From Halichoerus grypus (lineage: Eukaryota > Chordata > Mammalia > Carnivora > Phocidae), in the NCBI RefSeq assembly GCF_964656455.1, contig NC_135715.1, positions 171,956,437 through 172,020,436 on the forward strand: a DNA stretch of 64,000 nt, written 5' to 3'. The notes below the pieces were generated by a model. The model saw only the letters and a program-made list of their open reading frames with translations, was not told the DNA's origin and searched no databases. Positions within the stretch are counted from its first letter, which is position 1. Every line of letters begins with the position of its first letter. Positions 57,141 to 64,000 of this stretch are shown here, piece after piece. A program made the position numbers and the translations under genes.

Positions 57141-58524
57141 CCACAAAATATACTTTAACTTGAGGGATTGATAGCAGAACCTACAACTGCTGACTTGAAG
57201 AGGAAACTGTAAATTTATTTTATGTGGTATTAGAAATTACAGAATATTGTAAAGGACAGAGACATAAAGTGTGGTTATTGCTAAAAAGAGCCTTTGCAAA
57301 AACAGTGCTCCCAGGAATATATATTTCCTTCCCATGTGTCTTCTGATTCACATCTGCTTAGTGTACTCAGAAAAAAATAAATTTTTTACTACCACCTCCT
57401 CTGCAGAACCAAGATTGCTACAGAGGAGCAAAACACATGCTATTCTTTCTCACGAATCAAAAACATTACTAAATTCTGATTTGAGAGTCACCATGGTTGG
57501 CAATGATATACAAGTCAAAAGGAACCCCTCATTGTTAAGAAAAAAGGTTTTCAATGTTATGTTCTTAATATATAAAATAAACATAAATATTTGGCAAAAT
57601 GTTCTATTTGAACCTTGTATCAGAAATACTTAAATTTGTTCTGATAGAGACAGAAATGCTTGACATCTTCAGTTGTGGATACAAGAGTGTGCTCTGATAT
57701 AAGAGTGGCAGTCACCAATCTTATTATCAGGAGATGGGTGATTTAATTTAATACATCCTTGACTTTTATGTGGCAGAAATATGTAGCAAAGCTCCAAGAA
57801 ATTGAGAAACATTGTACTGGCCCAACCATGCCTAGCAGTGATTTGAAATTAGGTAGAGCAGAATCCTTCAAGCCATAGAGTACATCTACATAAATATCAG
57901 GAGCTTCTGTATGATTGCATCAGCTCTTATCTTTATAATAGCAAAAACCCAGCAGCTGAAGCCAGCAAACTCCATCAATGCCACAGTGAAACTGGCTGTA
58001 CTCATAATGCAAAAAACAAATATGCCTATCTTCCTCCAAGGGCAATGACAACTCAAGCCTGTAACATTAAAAACTTGGTTCTGGATTTCCGGCAAAATCC
58101 AGACAGCCCAGCACTTAAATATTTCTCCAACATTTTTAATGTTCTTTTTTCACTAGATGGGACAGATTTTGCCTCTTTTATATATTCTTTATTACTAGTA
58201 TATTTTACCTAATAAGCAAGAATCTTCTCTGAAATGACCTATATTATGAAAGGGTAAAAATGAATTTTATCAGATCAGAGGCAAAAGAAATGTATACAGG
58301 ACACTGTCCTCTCTTGAATGCAGACATATTAAAATCACATTACTTTCATATTTTAAAGCAGATAGGGGAAAAACCAGTCACCTTTTTCAGCCAGGCCATT
58401 TCCCAGCATTATAAGAAATTTGCCATTAGCAGTGAACCTGGACATTATTCTACATGGGTTATATTTCTATCTGTTTCATCCATCTTGCATTGGAACTCTT
58501 GAAGATTCCTTTATTACTTAACCT
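57141..58524. other. Unassigned non-coding sequence
   Basis: No recognised repeat. Frames at 57271-57633 (plus) and 57886-58095 (minus) have no recognised domain. The minus one has a hydrophobic stretch but no supporting gene structure. Confidence 0.4.
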
Positions 58525-58670
58525 CTTTTAAAATGGGGCAAAAATACTACTGAGGAAATGAAGGCTGTTGTGAGAATTATTTAGCACATATGAAGCAATG
58601 AAAATGGTGTCTGGTCATGGTAGGGCATGCAGCAAGAAAGCGTTCACTGCTATGATCACTACACAGTCCT
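58525..58670 (+). repeat. MIR SINE relic
   Basis: 'cttttaaaatggggcaaaaa', 'ggctgttgtgagaattattt' and 'gaaaatggtgtctggtcatg' match the MIR 3' part. Confidence 0.55.
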
Positions 58671-59221
58671 AGCTTTAAGGAGGTTATATAAATTAGATCA
58701 CAGTTTCTGTAATAAGAGCCAAAGGATTATTGATTTTCACCAGTAACAAAATAAAAATTTTGGCAATTGCTTGATAGCTACATCGAGTAAATTTTGAAGT
58801 AAAAGCCAAAATCTGGGGAAGAGGGTAGAGGAGAAAGAAAACCAATAATTTATAGGACAAATTTAAAAAAAAAAAAGTAGTATTCCATTTACTGAAGTAG
58901 GGGAACTTCTGATGGCTTTACAAAAGTAGACAATTCCAAAAGTCCTGTGAAATATATTTTCCTCTTGGATGACAAAGCTAGAAAATAACTGGAGAGTACT
59001 GAAGATCAGATATTCAGACTGAACACCACTGAACAGACAAGGGGTACAAATACAGAGCAAAGCAGGAGAATGGTAGTATCAAGGTAAATGGAAGTCTGGC
59101 AGAAGCAAAAAAGAAAAAGAAAAAGGTAAGTAAAGGACAACACAATCAGTCTTCTGTTCAATATATAGGAAAAAGATGGAGGCAATGAAACAGCGGAACC
59201 TGGGGGAAAAAAGAGACAAGT
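58671..59221. other. Unassigned non-coding sequence
   Basis: No recognised repeat or gene. Confidence 0.4.
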
Positions 59222-59430
59222 CAACCATAAAACAGACTCTTAACTATGGAGAACAAACTGAGGGTTGCTGAAGGGGGGTGGGCGGGGGATGGGTTACATT
59301 GGTGATGGGAATTAAGGAGGGCACTTGTGATGAACACTCAGTGTTGTATGTAAATGATGAATCTCTGAATTCTATCCCTGAAACTAATATTACACTATGT
59401 GTTAACTAACTGGAATTTAAAGAAAAAAGG
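59222..59430 (+). mobile_element. Carnivoran L1 3' end, strongly 5'-truncated
   Basis: 'caaccataaaacagactctt', 'aactatggagaacaaactga', 'gggttgctgaaggggggtgg', 'gaattaaggagggcacttgt' and 'gaaactaatattacactatg' form the same 3'UTR type as the twin-primed L1 at 23570. Ends in an A-rich tail. Confidence 0.85.
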
Positions 59431-60041
59431 AGAGATCGAGGCAAATAATTTACAATAAGAAAAAAAAAACCTATTAAAAATATCTGGTGACAGAATGGCA
59501 AGAAGAAAACACCCAGATATAAAATGGAGAAAAAGGAAAATCTGATAATTGGGGGTGAGGGGGGTACTCTGAGCTCCAGTTCTATAGCATTTTTGCTTAC
59601 ATGTGATGCAACGTTTTAAACTAGACAACTGAAGCAGTATGCTATTTTTAGAGATCCTGAAGATCACCTACAAATGGAAATGATTTATAAAGGAACAAAA
59701 TTTTGGAAAAGGTTCAAAACAAAAGGAGGAAATGGCACAGGATCAAGATTCTAATTCAAGATTTCCTGACACTCAGCACATGCTGACAATTTTAGTAGGG
59801 ATGGTCCCATTAAAGACAAATTTAACTCTTAAATTCCTCTTTTTTGTTCTATGGATTCCTTTCCTTCAAAAATTATCCTATGATATTTAAGATATTCCAC
59901 AGAGGTAACCACCTGAATATGATATTTCCATAGATTATTTACTACCCAAAGTAGGCTCAGTGGCTTATTGTATAGATGAAAAGGCACAAGATGACAAACT
60001 TATCTTTTAGTGAACAGGCTTATCTTACCTGCCAATTTTCT
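59431..60041. other. Unassigned non-coding sequence
   Basis: No recognised repeat or gene. Confidence 0.4.
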
Positions 60042-62392
60042 TTTTTAAGAGGTATAATTGACATACATTATATTAATTTTAGGTGTACAACATGATGATT
60101 TGATACACACATAACACACACACACTGAGAAATGATTACCACAATGAATCTAGTTACCATCCGTCTTCATATGGTTATATACTTTTTTTCTTGTAATGAG
60201 AATTTTTAAGATTCTCTCTGGGTGACTTATAAATATGTACTACAGTATTATTGACTATAGTCACCATGTTGTACATTACAACCCCATGACATTTATTTTA
60301 TAACTGGAAGTTTGTACCTCTTCACCCATGTCATCAACCCTCAAACCCCCTCCCCTCTGGCAACCACCAATTTGTTTTCTGTATGCATGAGTTCTGTTTT
60401 GTTTAATTTGTTTTTAGATTCCATATATAAGTGATTTCATGCAGTATTTGTCTTTCTGACTTATTTCACTTAGCATAACACCCTTAAGGTCCACCCATGT
60501 TATGACAATTTGCAATATGTCATTCTTTCTTATGACTAAGTTATATATATATACATACAGCCATTGATGGACACAGGTTGTTTCCATATCTTGGCTATTG
60601 TAAATAATGCTGCGATGAACTTAGGGTTGCATATATCTTTTCAGATTTGTGTTTTCATTTTCTTTAGATAAATAGCCACAAGTGGAATTGCTGTATCATA
60701 TAGATAGTTCTATTTTTAATTTTTTGAGGAATCTCCATACTGTTTTCTAGAGTGGCTGCTCTAATTTGCATTCCTACCAATGATGTACAAGGGATCCCTT
60801 TTCTCTACACTTGATATTTTTTGTCTTTTTGAGAATAGTCATTCTAACAGATATGATGGATTATCTCATCGTGGTTTTGATTTGCATTTCCCTGATAAAT
60901 AGTGATGTATATATTTTCGTGTGCCTGTTGGCCATCTGTAGGTCTTCTTCAGAAAAATGTCTACTCAGATTCTCTGACTTTTTTTTAAATCTTTTTTTGA
61001 CTTTTTGCTGTTGAGTTGTAGGAGTTCTTTATATATTTTGGATATTAACCCCTTATCAGATATATGATTTGTGAATATTTTCTCCCATTCAGTAGGTTGT
61101 CTTTTCAGTTTGTTGATGGTTTCCTTTGGTGTGCATAAGCTTTGTTTGAGGTAGTGCTGCTTATTTATTTTTGCTTTCATTGCCTTTGCTTTTAGAGTTA
61201 GGTCCAAAAAATCATTGCCAAGGCCAATGTCAAGGAACTTACCACCTGTTTTGGGGGGGTTTTGTTTGTTTGTTTTTGTTTGGTTTTGGTTTTTTGAGGA
61301 GTTAATATTGATAGGTCTTACAATCAAGTCTTTAATCCATTTTGAGTTAATTTTTGTGTATAAGATAGTAGTCTAGTTCTATTCTTTTGCATGTGGCTGG
61401 CCAGTTTTCCCAATGTCATTTATTAAAGAGACAGTCATTTCCCCATTGTATATTCTTGGCTTCTCTGTCATAAACTAGTTGACCATACATGGGTGAGTTC
61501 ATTTCTGGACACTCTATTCTGTTCCATTGATCTATGTGTCTGTTTTTATGCCAATACCATAATGTTTTTGATTACTACAGCTTTCTAGTACAGTTTGAAA
61601 TCAGAGAGCATGGATGCCTTCAGCTTTTTCTTTCTCAAGATTGCTTTGGCTATTTGAGGTGATTCATGGCTCTACACAAATTTTAGGATTATTTATTCTA
61701 TTTCTGTGAAAAATGCTTTTGGAATATCAATATGGGTGGCATTAAATCTGTAGATTCCTTGATTAATATGGACAACTTAACAATATTAATTCTTCCAATC
61801 CATGAGCACAGAATCTTTCCATTTCTTCAATTTCTTATATCTTCTTCAATTTCTTCTGCCAGTGTTTTATAGTTTACAGTGTACAGGTCTTTCACTTCCT
61901 TGATTAAATTTATTCCTAGGCATTTTATTATTTTTGATATAATTATAAATGATATTTTCTTAATTTCTCTAATAGCTAATTGTTAGTATGTAGAGACACA
62001 ACAAATTCTTGCATACTGATTTTGTACCTAGAAAATTTACTGAATTTATTAGTTCTCACAGTTTTGGAATGGGGATTCTTTAGGGTTTTCTATATATAAA
62101 ATTATGTCATCTGCAAATAGTGACAGTTTTACTTCCTTTCCAATTTGAATGTCTTTTTTTTTCTTGTCTAAGTGCTCTGACTAGGACTTTCAATACTATG
62201 CTAAATAAAAGTAGTAAGAGTGGACATCCTTGTCTTGTTGCTGATCTTAGAGGAAAAATTTTCAGCTTTTCACCACTGAGTATGATATTAGGTGTGGGCT
62301 TGTCATATATGGCCTTGTCATATATGGCCTTATGTTGAGGTACATTCTCTCTATACCCACATTGTTGAGTTTTTATCATAAATAAATGTTGA
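60042..62392 (-). mobile_element. Old L1 (L1M), 3' end and ORF2, reverse orientation
   Basis: The left end 'ggtataattgacatacatta' is an old L1 3'UTR. ORF2 follows in reverse: 'cactagcataaca' region, the C-terminal frame at 60965-61327 ('[19 protein letters not shown]'), the RT region at 62107-62379 ('RQGCPLLLLLF'), and then an interruption at 62392. The element resumes at 63596. No continuous frame. Confidence 0.9.
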
Positions 62393-63580
62393 TGTAGCTA
62401 AGGGACATTTTAAGGGCCCTGGATTTTTTTTTTTTTTTTTTTCCTCTAGGGCTAGCAGAAGAGGAAATGATGACTTATGTCTTCCTTGAATTTTACCCAG
62501 CATATTCCCCTGGCCTCAGTACAAAGGGCTGGAACCTGCTGTTGGGGCATGTACAGTATTTTCCATAATGATGATGATTTCAGCAAGGATGACCTCATTA
62601 TCACATTCAGGGCTATTTTTTCCCCACAAACCCAAGGGGAGGGCCACCCTTAGCTAAATCCATCCTACTGACTTCAATAGAACCCTCTGGGGAGCTCAGG
62701 AAGGGGTAGGCTGGGTTATAAGTTGCTGTATATTATGCAGACAGGTATGGCTCCTCGCTGTCTCCCTCTTCCTCATGTGAAGGGAGCAAAGGAGGAGGCT
62801 AGGCAAGACATCCTCCCTTGTCCCCAAAATGCACCCTCCAGACTACTCTGCAGGCATAGGTCCCCACATGAGAAGTATGACACCCCAAATCCTCAGCCTT
62901 TTTCTAAACTGAGAAGTAGTGACAGCCAGGGCACAAGCACATTCCCTGCACTTTCCCTACATCTAAGAGAATGCAGGGGGAAAACTGCAATAAAGCTTGA
63001 CCTTCCCTCCAGAGATTTTAAAGTCCTTTTGCACTCCACGAGAAGTTGTTTTTAGGGGAAACAGGAGGTCAGGAAAGTTGCATTTCAGAAATGCTGTCGT
63101 AATGGTTTTTAACACTTTTACTCATCTTACTGGTGTTATTTTGTAGGATAAGGAACAACGTTGACAGGTTTTGTGGGAATTTTTGATACACTTTTTTTAA
63201 AAATCACAGACTTCTATTTTTATGTTTTAACATTTTAATTTTTTTTAACTGGAACCACGTAACAAGTATGGAGAAAAATTGTGCCTTGTTTCAACAGCTT
63301 TGCTAATTTTTAGGCTGAAAGATGACAAATGTCTAGAGTTTCCCTTATGCTGAATTAAAATCAGTATTTCTCTTTAAAAAGGGTGGGGGGGCGGCACCTG
63401 GGTGACTCAGTCTGTTAAGTGTCCAACTCTTGATTTTGGCTCAGGTCATGATCTCAGGGTTGTGAGATTGAGCTCCACATTGGGTGTGGAGCCTGTTTGA
63501 GATTCTCTCTCTCTCTCCTTCTTCTCTCTCTGTCCCTCCTCCCCACTCTCACCCACTCACATAAACACACTAATAAGTAA
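62393..63580 (+). mobile_element. 1.19-kb composite insert in L1M, ending in a CAN-SINE
   Basis: L1M sequence stops at 62392 and resumes without loss at 63596. The insert is flanked by ataaataaatgttga (62378-62392) and ataaataaatattga (63581-63595), 14 of 15 identical. The body at 62393-63392 is unrecognised. It has a T-run at about 62427-62444, a TATA-like 'gttataagttgc' near 62716 and AATAAA near 62990. The right end is a CAN-SINE whose (AAAT)n tail meets the duplication. It could be a retroposed transcript that used the SINE tail as its 3' end, or an unknown LTR plus a later SINE. Confidence 0.55.
63393..63580 (+). mobile_element. CAN-SINE
   Basis: 'ggcacctgggtgactcagtc' head, 'tgggtgtggagcctgtttga' middle, CT-rich body and an (AAAT)n tail. 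I see no duplication of its own immediately left of the head. Confidence 0.92.
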
Positions 63581-63595
63581 ATAAATAAATATTGA

Positions 63596-64000
63596 ATTTT
63601 GTCAACCTTTTTTGCATCTGTATAATTTTTAGCCTTCATTTTGTTAATGTGGTGCGTCACCTTGATTGATTTGTGGATGTTGAATCATCCTTGCATCCCT
63701 GGAATAAATCTCACTTGATCATGATGTATGATCCTTTTAATGTATTGTTGAATTCAGTTTGCGAACACTTTAAGACTTTCTGTGTCTGTGTTCATCAGAG
63801 ATATTAGCCTGAAGTTTTCCTTTTTTGCAGTGTTTTGGTATAAGAGTAATACTGGCCTTGTAAAATGAGCTTGGGAGCATTCCTTTCTCTTCAATTTTTT
63901 GGAAGAATTTGAGAAGGATAGCGATTAAATCTTTGAATGTCTGGTAGAATTTAAAAGTTAAGCTGTCTGGTCCTGGACATTTGTTTGTTGGGAGCTTTTT
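63596..64000 (-). mobile_element. Old L1 (L1M), continuation toward 5', leaves the window
   Basis: 'gttaatgtggtgcgtcacct', 'ggatgttgaatcatccttgc' and 'gctgtctggtcctggacatt' continue ORF2 of the element at 60042-62392 in reverse, up to the PDG region at the window edge. Confidence 0.9.

Noticed and set aside
57886..58095. Minus-strand frame with a hydrophobic stretch resembling a membrane segment
   Set aside because: Only 69 codons, no similarity that I can name, and no promoter, splice or poly(A) context.
1..64000. CRISPR array, phage, operon or other prokaryote-type system
   Set aside because: The sequence is clearly mammalian (L1, CAN-SINE, MIR, L2, MER, MLT1). No regularly spaced direct repeats with unique spacers are present.

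Overview
This is a stretch of mammalian nuclear DNA with no host protein-coding gene that I can recognise. It is intergenic or deep-intronic sequence dominated by transposable elements. The host is very probably a carnivoran, and more specifically an arctoid caniform (bear, seal or mustelid type). The reason is that tRNA-derived CAN-SINEs (core GGTGCCTGGGTGGCTCAG, a CT-rich body and an (AAAT)n tail) occur on both strands in more than a dozen copies. Their form differs from the dog-type SINEC. Several L1 copies also end in the carnivoran 3' end 'ACCATGAGAGACTATGG...'. The species call is inference; the repeat families are read directly.

Layout. 1-8667: diffuse old sequence (L1M, MIR/L2 and unassigned), two CAN-SINEs and a small 5'-inverted L1 (7063-7392). 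8680-14653: one full-length L1 with 5'UTR, ORF1, ORF2, 3'UTR and poly(A), bounded by a 12-bp target-site duplication. It is inactive, with one frameshift in ORF1, three in ORF2, and FTDD in place of FADD at the reverse transcriptase active site. 14654-23556: MIR, L2, L3/CR1, MER20, MER5A and MLT1 relics plus young CAN-SINEs. 23557-27751: a 4.2-kb twin-primed L1, inverted in its 5' half, later hit by a CAN-SINE. 27752-45449: old L1M fragments, CAN-SINEs, MLT1 and MIR, three homopurine microsatellites (two here, one further on), and weakly characterised single-copy-looking DNA. 45450-52339: an old plus-strand L1M placed tail to tail against a younger minus-strand L1. 52424-52935: a processed pseudogene of the mitochondrial ribosomal protein gene MRPL36. 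53895-55376: two CAN-SINEs, an MLT1 LTR and an exact 177-bp duplicated segment 1,166 bp downstream. 55600-64000: a 371-nt homopurine tract, MIR relics, an L1 3' end, and an old minus-strand L1M interrupted at 62393-63580 by a 1.19-kb insert whose right end is a CAN-SINE.

The parts are connected through L1 machinery. The CAN-SINEs, the MRPL36 pseudogene and the L1s themselves carry A-rich tails and target-site duplications typical of L1-mediated target-primed reverse transcription. I found no CRISPR array, operon, host exon set, functional tRNA or novel multi-gene system. The items most worth a second look are the exact 177-bp templated duplication, the composite SINE-tailed insert, and the two twin-primed L1s with readable junctions.
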